Source: Sulfurimicrobium sp963741495 (lineage in GTDB: Bacteria > Pseudomonadota > Gammaproteobacteria > Burkholderiales > Sulfuricellaceae). Taken from it: a stretch of DNA of 64,000 nucleotides. Positions 34,252-43,823 of the stretch are shown piece by piece. Position 1 is the stretch's first letter, and the number at the start of each line of letters is the position of its first letter. The DNA is taken from positions 299,900 through 363,899 of the forward strand of contig CAVUID010000007.1 in NCBI GenBank assembly GCA_963741495.1, written 5' to 3'. The translations under genes and the position numbers were made by a program. The notes below the pieces were generated by a model that worked only from the letters and a program-made list of their open reading frames with translations, did no database searches and had not been told where the DNA came from.

Positions 34252-34402
34252 TGATGTCACACCGCACCCTGAACACCCCACTGCCAGCGTGAAATGAATT
34301 ACATCCTGATCAGCATCGCCAAATCCAGACAGGCTGGACTCATTGTTCAGCATCGGGCAGCGGCTCGCCCGCCGCCAAACCCTGGTCGCGGGTAAAAACT
34401 GC

Positions 34403-36055
34403 ATGCACGGCGTCTTCAGCGAATTTGCTCTCCTGCTGCTGATCTCAGCCGCCGCCGGGGCGGTGGCGATCCGGCTGCGTCAGCCGGTGCTGATCGCCTA
34501 CATCGTGGTCGGCATTGCGGTCGGCCCGGCGGTGCTGGGCCTGGTGACGGCACAGGACCAGATCGATCTTCTCGCCCAGGTCGGCGTCGCGGTACTGCTG
34601 TTCGTTGTCGGCCTCAAGCTCGACCTGCACCATTTGCGCCATATCGGCCCGGTCGCGCTTGCAACCGGGCTTGGACAGCTCGGCTTCACCATTGCGTTCG
34701 GATTCGCCCTGACCATGCTGCTGGGCAAAAGCGCCATGGAAGCGCTGTATGTCGCCGTCGCGCTCACGTTCTCGAGCACCATCATCATCGTCAAGCTGCT
34801 TTCCGACAAGCGCGAACTCGACTCCCTGCACGGGCGCATCGCGGTCGGCTTCCTGATCGTGCAGGATCTGGCAGTGGTGCTGGCCATGATGGCCATGAGC
34901 GCCCTGCGCGGCGCGGACGACGCAACCGCTTTTGAAGTCGGGCTTTCGCTGGTCGGGCGCGTAGCGGCTGCCGCGCTTGTGATGGCGGTCCTGATGCGTT
35001 TCGTCCTGCCCAAGGTGGTGACCACCATGGCGCGCTCCCAGGAATTGCTGCTGATCTTTGCCATCGCCTGGGGCACGGGACTGGCGGCGCTCGGCGAATG
35101 GGCGGGTTTTTCCAAGGAGGCTGGCGCTTTTCTGGCCGGATTTTCGCTCGCTTCAACGCATTATCGCGATGCCATCAACGCCCGGCTTACCGGCATTCGC
35201 GATTTCCTGCTGCTGTTCTTTTTCATCGACCTTGGCGCCAAGCTCGATTTCTCGACCCTGGGCGACGAGGTCTGGCCAGCCATCGTCCTCTCGCTTTTCG
35301 TCCTGATCGGCAATCCGCTCATCGTCATGGGGATCATGGGTTACATGGGCTACCGCAAGCGCACGGGATTTCTTGCCGGGCTGACTGTTGCGCAGATCAG
35401 CGAATTCTCGATTATTTTTGTCGCCATGGGCATTTCCCTCGGCCATGTCGGCACCGGCGCGCTGGGTCTGACCACCCTGGTCGGGCTGACCACGATCGCG
35501 GTCTCCACCTACATGATTCTCTACTCGCACCCGCTCTATGAGCGGCTGGCGCCCTGGCTCGGCATCTTCGAACGGCGGCGGCCTTCCCGCGAACTGGCCG
35601 TCGAAAGAGAATACCGGGCGCCGGACCAGCCTGGTATCGTGGTATTCGGTCTTGGCCGTTACGGTGGACACCTGGCGCTGGCGCTCAAGGATGCCGGTCT
35701 GTCCGTGCTGGGCGTGGATTTCGACCCGGAGCTGGCGAGAGGGATGCGGCACAGGGGCCTGCCAGTGCGATACGGCGACGGCATGGATCCTGACTTTCTG
35801 GAAACCCTGCCCCTCGATGGCTCGGCCTGGGTCATCAGCACGCTGCCCGATATCGAATCCAACCGGCAGCTTTTACATGCCCTGAAGGAGCGCCACTTCA
35901 GCGGCAAGGTGGCCGTTGTTGCGCGGGAGGAAAAAGACGGCCCGATTCTGGAGAAAATCGGGGTACAGACGGTACTGTATCCGATGCGCGATGCGGTGGA
36001 CCATACCGTTGAACGGTTGACCGCGCTGCTGCGCCCGGAGGAAAATGCCCCATGA
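34403..36055 (+). CDS. CPA2-family cation/proton antiporter with RCK_N domain (KefB/C-like)
   Basis: 550 residues. About 12 helices (residues 5-385) form the Na+/H+ exchanger fold, with LLFVVGLKLDL and FLIVQDLAVV, the latter bearing the conserved Asp of CPA2. The C-terminal RCK_N domain (about 410-545) has GIVVFGLGRYGGHLA, a Rossmann NAD-binding loop that gates transport. Without KefB/C glutathione residues being clear, K+ versus Na+ specificity is open. The ATG at 34403 is chosen because MHGVFSEFALLL fits the family; an ATG at 34343 adds 20 residues. It overlaps the UspA gene by 4 bases. Confidence 0.9.
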   Translation: MHGVFSEFALLLLISAAAGAVAIRLRQPVLIAYIVVGIAVGPAVLGLVTAQDQIDLLAQVGVAVLLFVVGLKLDLHHLRHIGPVALATGLGQLGFTIAFGFALTMLLGKSAMEALYVAVALTFSSTIIIVKLLSDKRELDSLHGRIAVGFLIVQDLAVVLAMMAMSALRGADDATAFEVGLSLVGRVAAAALVMAVLMRFVLPKVVTTMARSQELLLIFAIAWGTGLAALGEWAGFSKEAGAFLAGFSLASTHYRDAINARLTGIRDFLLLFFFIDLGAKLDFSTLGDEVWPAIVLSLFVLIGNPLIVMGIMGYMGYRKRTGFLAGLTVAQISEFSIIFVAMGISLGHVGTGALGLTTLVGLTTIAVSTYMILYSHPLYERLAPWLGIFERRRPSRELAVEREYRAPDQPGIVVFGLGRYGGHLALALKDAGLSVLGVDFDPELARGMRHRGLPVRYGDGMDPDFLETLPLDGSAWVISTLPDIESNRQLLHALKERHFSGKVAVVAREEKDGPILEKIGVQTVLYPMRDAVDHTVERLTALLRPEENAP

Positions 36056-36936
36056 CGACACCAATCCGCATTCTTGCCAGCACGGATTTATCCGCCCTCT
36101 CGCGCCACGCCATGGACCGGGCCTTTCGCCTGGCGGCGGAAACAGGCGCCCAGCTTACCCTGATGCACGCCGTCCAGCAGAGCGCCATCGAGGCATTGCA
36201 AAAACTGCTCGGGCAGGACGCCGCAGCAGTCGTGGCGCGCATCCGCACCCAGGCGCATGAAGCGCTTTCCCAACTCGCTGCCGATCTCGGCCAGGCATGC
36301 GGCATTTCTGCGGCCATCCACCTGGCAGCCGGCAATGTGCCCCATGCCATCGTCGAATACGCTGACACCATCGATGCGGATCTTCTCGTTATCGGCTCAC
36401 AGGGCGAAGGTTTCCTGCGCCATCTGTTGCTCGGCACCACCGCCTCGCGCCTGTTGCGGCTGACCAGGCGCCCGATGCTGCTGGTCCGGCAGGCGCCGCA
36501 CGAATCCTATCGCCGCATCCTTGTCCCGGTCGATTTTTCTCCCGCGTCAGTTGCGGCTCTGCGCCTGGTCCGCGCGCTCGTCCCGCAGGCGCATATCGTG
36601 CTGCTGCATGCCTTCGAGGCGCCGTTCGAGGGCAAACTGGCCTATGCAGGCGTCAGCAAGGCAGTGATCGATCACTACCGGTCGAGCATGAGGCTGGAAG
36701 CCTTGCAGCAATTACGCACGCTCGCCGCGACAGCGGGTCTCGCGCCCGAACAGGCCACGCTGCTCGCCCTGCACGGCGACGCCTCGCAACACATTCTCGA
36801 ACAGGAACAGGAGCAGGACTGCGACCTCATCGTCATGGGAAAACATGGCGCAGACATGATCGAGGACTTCCTGTTCGGCAGCATCACCAAACACGTGCTG
36901 CTTTCCTCCCAGGGAGATGTGCTGGTGACGGCATGA
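36052..36936 (+). CDS. tandem universal stress protein
   Basis: 294 residues made of two Usp domains (about 1-150 and 155-294). Each has the ATP-binding pattern G-2x-G-9x-G(S/T): GSQGEGFLRHLLLGTT in the first and GKHGADMIEDFLFGSI in the second. Tandem UspA proteins bind ATP or similar ligands and often regulate transporters nearby. The ATG overlaps the stop of the CPA2 antiporter, which suggests a partnership. Confidence 0.93.
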   Translation: MTTPIRILASTDLSALSRHAMDRAFRLAAETGAQLTLMHAVQQSAIEALQKLLGQDAAAVVARIRTQAHEALSQLAADLGQACGISAAIHLAAGNVPHAIVEYADTIDADLLVIGSQGEGFLRHLLLGTTASRLLRLTRRPMLLVRQAPHESYRRILVPVDFSPASVAALRLVRALVPQAHIVLLHAFEAPFEGKLAYAGVSKAVIDHYRSSMRLEALQQLRTLAATAGLAPEQATLLALHGDASQHILEQEQEQDCDLIVMGKHGADMIEDFLFGSITKHVLLSSQGDVLVTA

Positions 36937-36952
36937 GGGCAGGGTTCAACGC

Positions 36953-39763
36953 ATGAATCTCCTGCTCGCCATTCTCGTTCCGTTTATCGGCGCGCCTTTC
37001 GTCGCCTATGTTTCCCGCCGCAGCCGGGCGGCCAGTGCCTGGACAGCAGCCGGCGTGGCCTTGCTTTCGCTCGGTATCCTGCTGCCGGATCTGGCCGCGC
37101 CCTTTGCCGGAGAAACAATCCTCCAGCGCCTTGTCTGGATGCCCGCCCTCGGCCTCGACCTCGTCTTCCGCCTCGACGGGCTGGGCCTTCTGTTCGCGCT
37201 GATGATCCTCGGCATCGGCCTGCTGGTCATCCTCTACGCCCATTATTACCTCTCGCAGCAGGACAGCCTGGGGCGGCTGTATGCCTATCTGCTGCTGTTC
37301 ATGGGCTCGATGCTGGGAGTCGTGCTCTCCGAAAATCTGATCCAGCTGCTGATTTTCTGGGAGCTGACCAGCCTGTCCTCCTTCCTGCTGATCGGCTACT
37401 GGCGCACCCGCCATGCAGCGCGCAGCGGCGCGCGCATGGCGCTGGCCATCACCGGCGCCGGTGGTCTTGCACTGCTCGGCGGCTTCATATTGCTCGGCGA
37501 AATCGCCGGCAGCTACGAGCTTTCCGTGGTGCTGGCCAGCGGCGACATCATCCGCGCCCATCCGCTCTACCTGCCGGCGCTGATCCTGATCCTGCTCGGC
37601 GCCTTCACCAAGTCGGCACAGTTTCCCTTCCACTTCTGGCTGCCCAACGCGATGGCGGCGCCGACGCCGGTTTCGGCCTACCTGCATTCGGCGACCATGG
37701 TGAAGGCCGGCGTGTTCCTGCTCGCGCGCCTGTTTCCGGCGCTCTCCGGCACCGAGGCATGGACCTGGCTGGTTGGCGGCACGGGCATCGCCACCCTGCT
37801 GATCGGCGCGGTTGTCGCCCTGTTCAAGCATGACCTGAAAGGCCTGCTGGCCTATTCGACCATCAGCCATCTGGGCCTCATCACCGCGCTGTTCGGCATC
37901 GGCACGCCGCTCGCGGCGGTGGCCGGCGTATTCCATATCATCAACCACGCGATCTTCAAGGCCGGGCTGTTCATGGCCGCGGGCATCATCGACCACGAGA
38001 CCGGCACCCGCGACATGCGCCGCATCAACGGCCTCAGGCACCAGTTGCCGCACACCGCGCTGCTCGCCACGGTTGCCGCCGCGGCAATGGCTGGTGTGCC
38101 GCTGTTCAACGGCTTTCTCTCGAAGGAAATGTTCTTTGCCGAAGCGATGGATGCCTCGTCCCGGCTGAATTTCGGCTGGCTGCTGCCGACCGCTGTAACG
38201 ATCGCCGGCATTTTTGCCGTGGCCTATTCCCTGCGCTTCATTCACGACGTGTTTTTCAACGATGCAGCGCCGACCGACATGCCGAAAACACCGCACGAGC
38301 CGCCGCGCTGGATGAAGGTGCCGGTGGAGATCCTGGTGGTGCTCTGCCTGCTGGTCGGCATTCTGCCCGCGCTGACCGTCGAGCCCATCCTGGCGGCCGC
38401 CGCCGGGGCTGTGCTCCAGGCCCCGCTGCCCGAGCACAACCTGGCGATCTGGCATGGCTTCAGCCCGGCGCTGATAATGAGCCTGATCGCACTGGTCGGC
38501 GGAGTGCTCCTCTATTCTGTCCGTAAACCCTTGTTCGCCTTCCATGACCACATCGAGAGCAGGCTGAATGCGCGTGCCATGTTCGAACGGGTGCTGGCGC
38601 TGCTGTACCAGCTGGCTCGTGCCGTCACGACCCGCCTCGACACGGGCTCGCTGCAACGCCAGGCATGGCTGTTCGTTGCAGCCGCGCTATGCCTGGGCAC
38701 CGCCGGCATGTGGTCATCCGCTACGCCGCTGGCCGGGCCGCGCACGCTGCTGCCGGTGGACGGCGTGAGCCTGATTGCCTCCCTGGCGCTCGCGGCAGCC
38801 GCCATCGGCGCGACCATCCTGCACCGCCAGCGCATCACCGCGCTGATCCTGGCCGGCGCAGTGGGGCTTGTGGTGTCGCTGATTTTCGTCAAATTCTCGG
38901 CCCCGGATCTCGCGCTGACCCAGCTTTCGGTCGAAGTGGTCACCATCGTTCTGCTGCTGCTCGCCCTCTACTTCCTGCCGCAACAGAGTCCATCCGAGCC
39001 GGACCGCAGCCGCCACCTGCGCGACGCAAGCCTTGCCGTGACGGCGGGTGCGGGCGTAGCCGCGCTCGCCTGGGCGGTGCTGACACGGCCTTACGACTCC
39101 ATCTCCGGCTGGTTCCTCGCCAACAGCCTGCCCGGCGGTGGCGGGAAAAATGTGGTGAATGTCATCCTGGTCGATTTCCGCGGCTTCGACACCTTTGGCG
39201 AAATCACGGTGCTGGCGATCGCCGCCCTGGGCATTTTCGCCATGCTGGAAGGTCTGCGGCTTCCTGCGCCATCGCACGATGCGGCGGGACGGCACTGGGA
39301 CAGCGACATGCACCCGCTGATCATGGCCACCTTTGCCCGGCTGCTGCTGCCGCTGGCGCTGCTGGTGTCGATATTCATCCTGCTGCGCGGCCACAATCTG
39401 CCGGGCGGCGGCTTTATCGCCGGGCTGATCACGGCAGTGGCGCTGATCATGCAGTACCTCGCCAACGGCGCCGTCTGGACTCATGCGCGGCTGCCCGCCC
39501 ACACCCATCCGCTGATCGCGGCGGGTCTCGCCATCGCGCTGCTCACCGGGCTGGCAAGCTGGGCCTTCGGGCATGCCTTCCTCACCTCTGCCTTCGGCCA
39601 TTTCACCTTGCCCCTGATCGGCGAGGTCGAATTCGCCTCGGCCATGGCGTTCGACCTCGGCGTCTATCTGGTGGTGGTCGGGGCCACGCTGCTGATCCTG
39701 ATCAATCTTGGGCTGGCGCACAACGCCAGCCATGCGCCACTCGAGCACGGGGAGACGCGTTGA
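36953..39763 (+). CDS. mrpA: Mrp antiporter subunit A' (MrpA-MrpB fusion)
   Basis: A 936-residue membrane protein. The first 750 residues are the NuoL-like MrpA, with proton-channel residues in LTSLSSFLLIGYW, FTKSAQFPFHFWLPNAMAA (a Lys in the broken helix) and SHLGLITALFGIG; the C-terminal 150 residues match MrpB (MATFARLLLPLALLVS...GGGFIAGLITAVALIMQYL). This fusion defines group 2 Mrp systems. The complex exchanges cytoplasmic Na+ for H+. It follows uspA by 16 bases and overlaps mrpC. Confidence 0.95.
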   Translation: MNLLLAILVPFIGAPFVAYVSRRSRAASAWTAAGVALLSLGILLPDLAAPFAGETILQRLVWMPALGLDLVFRLDGLGLLFALMILGIGLLVILYAHYYLSQQDSLGRLYAYLLLFMGSMLGVVLSENLIQLLIFWELTSLSSFLLIGYWRTRHAARSGARMALAITGAGGLALLGGFILLGEIAGSYELSVVLASGDIIRAHPLYLPALILILLGAFTKSAQFPFHFWLPNAMAAPTPVSAYLHSATMVKAGVFLLARLFPALSGTEAWTWLVGGTGIATLLIGAVVALFKHDLKGLLAYSTISHLGLITALFGIGTPLAAVAGVFHIINHAIFKAGLFMAAGIIDHETGTRDMRRINGLRHQLPHTALLATVAAAAMAGVPLFNGFLSKEMFFAEAMDASSRLNFGWLLPTAVTIAGIFAVAYSLRFIHDVFFNDAAPTDMPKTPHEPPRWMKVPVEILVVLCLLVGILPALTVEPILAAAAGAVLQAPLPEHNLAIWHGFSPALIMSLIALVGGVLLYSVRKPLFAFHDHIESRLNARAMFERVLALLYQLARAVTTRLDTGSLQRQAWLFVAAALCLGTAGMWSSATPLAGPRTLLPVDGVSLIASLALAAAAIGATILHRQRITALILAGAVGLVVSLIFVKFSAPDLALTQLSVEVVTIVLLLLALYFLPQQSPSEPDRSRHLRDASLAVTAGAGVAALAWAVLTRPYDSISGWFLANSLPGGGGKNVVNVILVDFRGFDTFGEITVLAIAALGIFAMLEGLRLPAPSHDAAGRHWDSDMHPLIMATFARLLLPLALLVSIFILLRGHNLPGGGFIAGLITAVALIMQYLANGAVWTHARLPAHTHPLIAAGLAIALLTGLASWAFGHAFLTSAFGHFTLPLIGEVEFASAMAFDLGVYLVVVGATLLILINLGLAHNASHAPLEHGETR

Positions 39764-40089
39764 TGGAAGCGCTGCTCGCCCTCCTGATCGGCGTGCTGAC
39801 CGCCTGCGGCATTTATCTCGTGCTGCGCGCGCGCAGTTTTTCCGTGGTGCTCGGTCTGACTTTCCTCTCCTACGCGGTCAACCTGTTCCTGTTCGCCATG
39901 GGACGCCTGGTGATTGCCCGCCCCCCGGTGATCGGGGCCGCGGATGCGTATGCCGACCCGCTGCCGCAGGCGCTGGTGCTGACCGCCATCGTCATCGGCT
40001 TCGCCATGACGGCTTTCGTCATCATGCTGGCCCTGAAGTCCCGCGCGGAGCTAGGCAACGATCATGTCGACGGCGGGGGTGCGCCATGA
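39763..40089 (+). CDS. mrpC: Mrp antiporter subunit C
   Basis: A 108-residue NuoK-like subunit with three transmembrane helices (ALLIGVLTACGIYLVLRA, VVLGLTFLSYAVNLFLFAM, ALVLTAIVIGFAMTAFVIML). GGGGAG lies 8 bases before the ATG, which overlaps the mrpA stop. Part of the six-gene Mrp complex. Confidence 0.93.
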   Translation: MEALLALLIGVLTACGIYLVLRARSFSVVLGLTFLSYAVNLFLFAMGRLVIARPPVIGAADAYADPLPQALVLTAIVIGFAMTAFVIMLALKSRAELGNDHVDGGGAP

Positions 40090-41600
40090 GCAGCCATCTC
40101 GTCATTGCGCCGGTTTTGCTGCCCTTCCTGACGGGCGTCGTGCTGCTCGCGCTGCGCGACCTGCCAATGCCGGCGCGGCGCTGGATTGCGCTAACGGCCA
40201 CGCTCGGCCAGATCGTGCTCGCGACGCTCCTGCTGTTGGCGGTGAGCAGCGGCGACATTCTCGTCTATGCGCTGGGAGACTGGGCGGCGCCCTGGGGCAT
40301 CGTGCTGGTTGCCGACCGCCTGGCCGCGTGGATGGTGCTGACCACGGCGCTGCTCGCGCTGTTTGCGCTGCTGTATGCCAGCGGCGGGGTCGACCGCAAC
40401 GGACGGCATTTTCACGTTCTCTTCCAGATGCAGCTGTTCGGGCTTTGCGGCGCCTTCCTGACCGGCGACCTGTTCAACCTGTTCGTGTTTTTCGAAATCC
40501 TGCTGATCGCCTCCTACGGCCTGCTGCTGCATGGCGGCGGCGCGCAGCGCGCACGCTCGGGCATGCATTACGTGGTGCTCAATCTGCTCGGCTCCACCCT
40601 GTTCCTGTTTGCCGCCGGCCTGTTCTACGGCGTGCTGGGCACGCTCAATTTTGCAGATCTTGCAGTCCGGATTGCGGCGACGCCACCGGAAAATCTGGGG
40701 CTGGTGCGCGCAGCCGGTCTCATGCTGCTCGGCGTTTTCGCCCTCAAGGCGGCGCTTTTGCCACTCCACCTCTGGCTGCCGGCCGCCTATGCCTCGGCTG
40801 CCGCGCCGGTGGCGGCCCTGTTCGCAATCATGACCAAGGTCGGCGCCTATGCGATCCTGCGCACCCAGACCCTGCTGTTCGGCCCCGAGGCCGGACTACT
40901 CGCCGACCTGTTCCAGCCCTGGCTGCTGCCGGCCGCACTTGCCACGCTGGCCTTCGGCATGCTCGGCGCCCTGGCTGCCACGCAGCTTTCCCGGCAGGCA
41001 GCGTATCTGGTGGTGGCCTCGGTCGGCACCCTGCTGACCGCTTTCGGGCTGGGCTCGAACGAGGGCATTGCCGCCGGACTTTACTACCTGCCGCACAGCA
41101 CCTTCGCGGCGGCGGCACTGTTCCTGCTCGGTGACGCCATTGCCCGGCGGCGCGGCGAGAACACGGATCATCTCAGGCCGGCCGAGGACATTCCACGCGC
41201 CGGGCTGTGGGGCGGCCTGTTTTTCGTCAGCGCCGTGCTGCTCGCCGGCTTGCCGCCGCTATCCGGCTTTATCGGCAAATTCCTGATCCTGCGCGCCGCG
41301 CTCGCCCACCCGGCGCTGCCCTGGATATGGGGTATCGTGCTGTTAACCGCGCTCTTTGCCCTGATTGCGCTGGCGCGCTCGGGCAGCCTGCTGTTCTTCC
41401 GCTCGCAACCCAAACCGACGGCGGATATCGGCACGATTGCGCCGACGAGCCTGGAACTCGTCCCCATCATCGGCCTGATCGCGCTCGCGCTCGGCCTGAC
41501 CGTCTGGGCCGGACCGGCCAGCGACTTTACCCGCGCGACGGCGACCCAGCTCCTGCAACCCGAGGCCTACATCGCCGCCGTGCTGGGAGGCGCACGATGA
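40086..41600 (+). CDS. mrpD: Mrp antiporter subunit D
   Basis: A 504-residue NuoM/NuoN-like antiporter subunit with about 14 helices. Key residues are the glutamate in FFEILLIASYGLLLHG, the Lys in FALKAALLPLHLWLPAAYASA and in MTKVGAYAILR. With MrpA it forms the ion-translocating core. ATGA overlap with mrpC and again with mrpE. Confidence 0.95.
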   Translation: MSSHLVIAPVLLPFLTGVVLLALRDLPMPARRWIALTATLGQIVLATLLLLAVSSGDILVYALGDWAAPWGIVLVADRLAAWMVLTTALLALFALLYASGGVDRNGRHFHVLFQMQLFGLCGAFLTGDLFNLFVFFEILLIASYGLLLHGGGAQRARSGMHYVVLNLLGSTLFLFAAGLFYGVLGTLNFADLAVRIAATPPENLGLVRAAGLMLLGVFALKAALLPLHLWLPAAYASAAAPVAALFAIMTKVGAYAILRTQTLLFGPEAGLLADLFQPWLLPAALATLAFGMLGALAATQLSRQAAYLVVASVGTLLTAFGLGSNEGIAAGLYYLPHSTFAAAALFLLGDAIARRRGENTDHLRPAEDIPRAGLWGGLFFVSAVLLAGLPPLSGFIGKFLILRAALAHPALPWIWGIVLLTALFALIALARSGSLLFFRSQPKPTADIGTIAPTSLELVPIIGLIALALGLTVWAGPASDFTRATATQLLQPEAYIAAVLGGAR

Positions 41601-42085
41601 AGCGCCTGCTCCCTCACCCCCTTCTCACGCCCGCACTGGCCCTGGTGTGGCTGCTGCTCAACAACAGCCTCGCGCCGGGCCAGGTTGTTCTCGGACTGTT
41701 GCTGGGCTGGGCGATTCCCCTGTTTGCCGTCTCTTTCTGGCCGGAACAGGTCCGCATCCGCAACTGGCCGGCGCTGCTGCGTTTCGTCGGGGTGGTATTG
41801 CTCGACATCCTGATCGCCAACCTGAAAGTGGCGCGGCTGATCCTCGGTCGGCCACGGAACCTGCACCCCGCCTTTGTGGTCGTGCCGCTGGATGTCAGCC
41901 ACGAACTCGCCATCAGCATCCTGGCCAACACCATCTGCCTCACGCCGGGCACGGTGTCGGCGCATTTGAGCGAGGACCGGCGCAGCCTGCTCGTGCATGC
42001 GCTCGACACGACCGATCCGGATGAGCTGGCCGCCACGATCAAGGCGCGCTACGAGGCGCCACTCAAGGAAATCTTCGAATGCTGA
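41597..42085 (+). CDS. mrpE: Mrp antiporter subunit E
   Basis: 162 residues. Two or three N-terminal helices are followed by a cytoplasmic domain with the MrpE hallmark NTICLTPGTVSAHL near residue 110-125. Needed for complex assembly and activity. It overlaps mrpD by 4 bases and mrpF by 7. Confidence 0.95.
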   Translation: MKRLLPHPLLTPALALVWLLLNNSLAPGQVVLGLLLGWAIPLFAVSFWPEQVRIRNWPALLRFVGVVLLDILIANLKVARLILGRPRNLHPAFVVVPLDVSHELAISILANTICLTPGTVSAHLSEDRRSLLVHALDTTDPDELAATIKARYEAPLKEIFEC

Positions 42086-42348
42086 GCATCGCTCTCGCCA
42101 TCGCCTTCACTCTGGTTGCAGCGGCCTTCGCGCTCACGTTGTGGCGCCTGCTCAGGGGGCCCAGTGCGCCTGATCGCATTCTTGCGCTCGACACCCTCTA
42201 CATCAACGCCATCGCGCTGCTGGTGCTGCTCGGCATCCATCTCGGCAGCGCCCTCTATTTCGAGGCGGCGCTGCTGATCGCGCTCATGGGCTTCGTCGGC
42301 ACCGTGGCGTTGTGCAAATACCTGCTGCGGGGAGATATCATCGAATGA
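42079..42348 (+). CDS. mrpF: Mrp antiporter subunit F
   Basis: An 89-residue subunit with three transmembrane helices. The conserved RLLRGPSAPDRILALDTL segment (about residues 22-40) contains the family Asp. The ATG lies within the 3' end of mrpE, and ATGA overlap leads into mrpG. Confidence 0.94.
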   Translation: MLSIALAIAFTLVAAAFALTLWRLLRGPSAPDRILALDTLYINAIALLVLLGIHLGSALYFEAALLIALMGFVGTVALCKYLLRGDIIE

Positions 42349-42710
42349 GCGCCACCACCGAACTCCTGCTTTCCCTCCTGGTGATAACCGGTGCACTGTT
42401 CACTTTCATCGGCTCGCTCGGACTCGCCCGGCTGGAGGATTTCTACACCCGCCTGCACGGCCCGACCAAGGCCACCACGCTCGGGGTGGGCAGCCTGCTG
42501 ATCGCTTCGGCGATTTATTTCAGCATTAACGGCGAAGGACTGAGCCTGCACGAAGTGCTGGTGACCCTGTTCCTGTTCATCACCGCCCCGATTTCCGCCC
42601 ACCTGCTGGCCAAGGCGGCGCTGCACCAGAGGCTGGCTTCGCTCGTCCCGCTTCCCAAAGCCGCCGAAAGCGGAATCGACCATGACTCGTCGGGAAATCC
42701 TCCTTCATGA
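42345..42710 (+). CDS. mrpG: Mrp antiporter subunit G
   Basis: A 121-residue subunit with three helices. The family motif GLARLEDFYTRLHGPTKATTLG is at about residues 25-46, followed by FLFITAPISAHLLAKAAL. It completes the A'CDEFG set. The C-terminal 15 residues (GIDHDSSGNPPS) are a polar tail. ATGA overlap with the DUF2062 gene. Confidence 0.94.
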   Translation: MSATTELLLSLLVITGALFTFIGSLGLARLEDFYTRLHGPTKATTLGVGSLLIASAIYFSINGEGLSLHEVLVTLFLFITAPISAHLLAKAALHQRLASLVPLPKAAESGIDHDSSGNPPS

Positions 42711-43225
42711 ATCGATTCAAGCAAATGCTGCCGGACCGCGAGCGCCTGCTTGGCAATCGCTGGCTGCGTTGGCTCGGCCCGCTCCTGCAGCATCCGCGAC
42801 TGTGGCACTGGTCGCGCCGGGGCGTCTCCATGGGCGTCGCCATCGGCATTTTTTTCGGGTTGCTGGTCCCGCTTGCGCAAATCCCGATCTCGGCTGTGGC
42901 CGCCGTGGTCTTGCGCGCCAACTTGCCTGCCGCCGTCGCAAGCACGCTGGTGACCAACCCGGTCACCTTTGCCCCCATCTATTACGCAGCCTATAAGCTC
43001 GGTGCCTGGGTCACTGGCGAAAGCATGGCTGAAATCACGCCGGAAAGCAGGCTTACCCAAGCCCCCGATACAAAGACCGGCTTCTGGGAGCGTATTGCGA
43101 ATCTCGGGATGCCGCTTATTGTCGGCCTTGCAATTACCGCCACCATTGCCGGATTGATCAGCTATGCTCTCATCAGCCTCGGCTGGTACTGGCGGGTCAT
43201 GCGCAGGCGGCGGCGCAAAAAGTAG
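42707..43225 (+). CDS. DUF2062 membrane protein
   Basis: 172 residues with two to three helices. The DUF2062 signature SRRGVSMGVAIGIFFGLLVPLAQIPIS is followed by NLPAAVASTLVTNPVTFAPIYYAAYKLG. The function is unknown. Its overlap with mrpG shows it belongs to the Mrp transcript. Neither a ribosome site nor a promoter of its own is needed or seen. Confidence 0.88.
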   Translation: MNRFKQMLPDRERLLGNRWLRWLGPLLQHPRLWHWSRRGVSMGVAIGIFFGLLVPLAQIPISAVAAVVLRANLPAAVASTLVTNPVTFAPIYYAAYKLGAWVTGESMAEITPESRLTQAPDTKTGFWERIANLGMPLIVGLAITATIAGLISYALISLGWYWRVMRRRRRKK

Positions 43226-43241
43226 TCAATATGGAGCTTCA

Positions 43242-43823
43242 ATGAAACTGTTCTCTTCACTCTACCAGCGAGCCATGACCTGGTCCCGGCATCCGCATGC
43301 CCCCTGGTACCTGGGCGGCCTGAGTTTTGCCGAATCGTCGTTTTTCCCCATTCCGCCGGATGTCATGCTGGCGCCGATGTGTCTCGCCAACCCGCAGCGC
43401 GCCTGGCGGCTCGCCTTGCTGACCACGCTGGCTTCGGTGGCGGGCGGGCTGTTCGGCTACAGCATCGGCTATTTCGCCATCGACGCCCTGCTGCCCTGGC
43501 TGCAGGAAAGTCGCTACTGGCCCGCGTATCAAACGGCGGTCGAGTGGTTCGGGCGCTGGGGCTTCTGGGCGGTTTTCGTGGCCGGCTTCTCGCCCATTCC
43601 TTACAAAGTCTTCACTATCGCCGCCGGCGCCCTGTCCATGGCGCTGCTGCCCTTTGCGCTGGCTTCGCTGATCGGGCGCGGGGCGCGCTTTTTCCTGGTC
43701 GCCGGCCTGATGGCGTGGGGCGGGGCGCGCATGGAAGAAGCGCTGCACCGCTATGTTGAGCGCATCGGCTGGGCCGTGGTTGTGCTCGCTGTTGTGACGG
43801 TACTGTGGCTCGGAAATGCATGA
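43242..43823 (+). CDS. YqaA/DedA-type (VTT domain) membrane protein
   Basis: 193 residues with four to five helices. It carries the SNARE-associated/VTT features FAESSFFPIPPDVMLAPM, GGLFGYSIGYF and the arginine-type loop GFSPIPYKVFTIAAG. YqaA homologues are small DedA-like proteins with proposed lipid-scramblase or envelope roles. GGAG lies 5 bases before the ATG at 43242. It ends with ATGA overlap into the DUF454 gene. Confidence 0.85.
   Translation: MKLFSSLYQRAMTWSRHPHAPWYLGGLSFAESSFFPIPPDVMLAPMCLANPQRAWRLALLTTLASVAGGLFGYSIGYFAIDALLPWLQESRYWPAYQTAVEWFGRWGFWAVFVAGFSPIPYKVFTIAAGALSMALLPFALASLIGRGARFFLVAGLMAWGGARMEEALHRYVERIGWAVVVLAVVTVLWLGNA

Noticed and set aside
36884..38656. 590-codon ORF on the minus strand
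   Set aside because: It lies antisense to mrpA, is full of Arg, Gln, Gly and His, has no domain, and follows from high G+C in the third codon position of mrpA.
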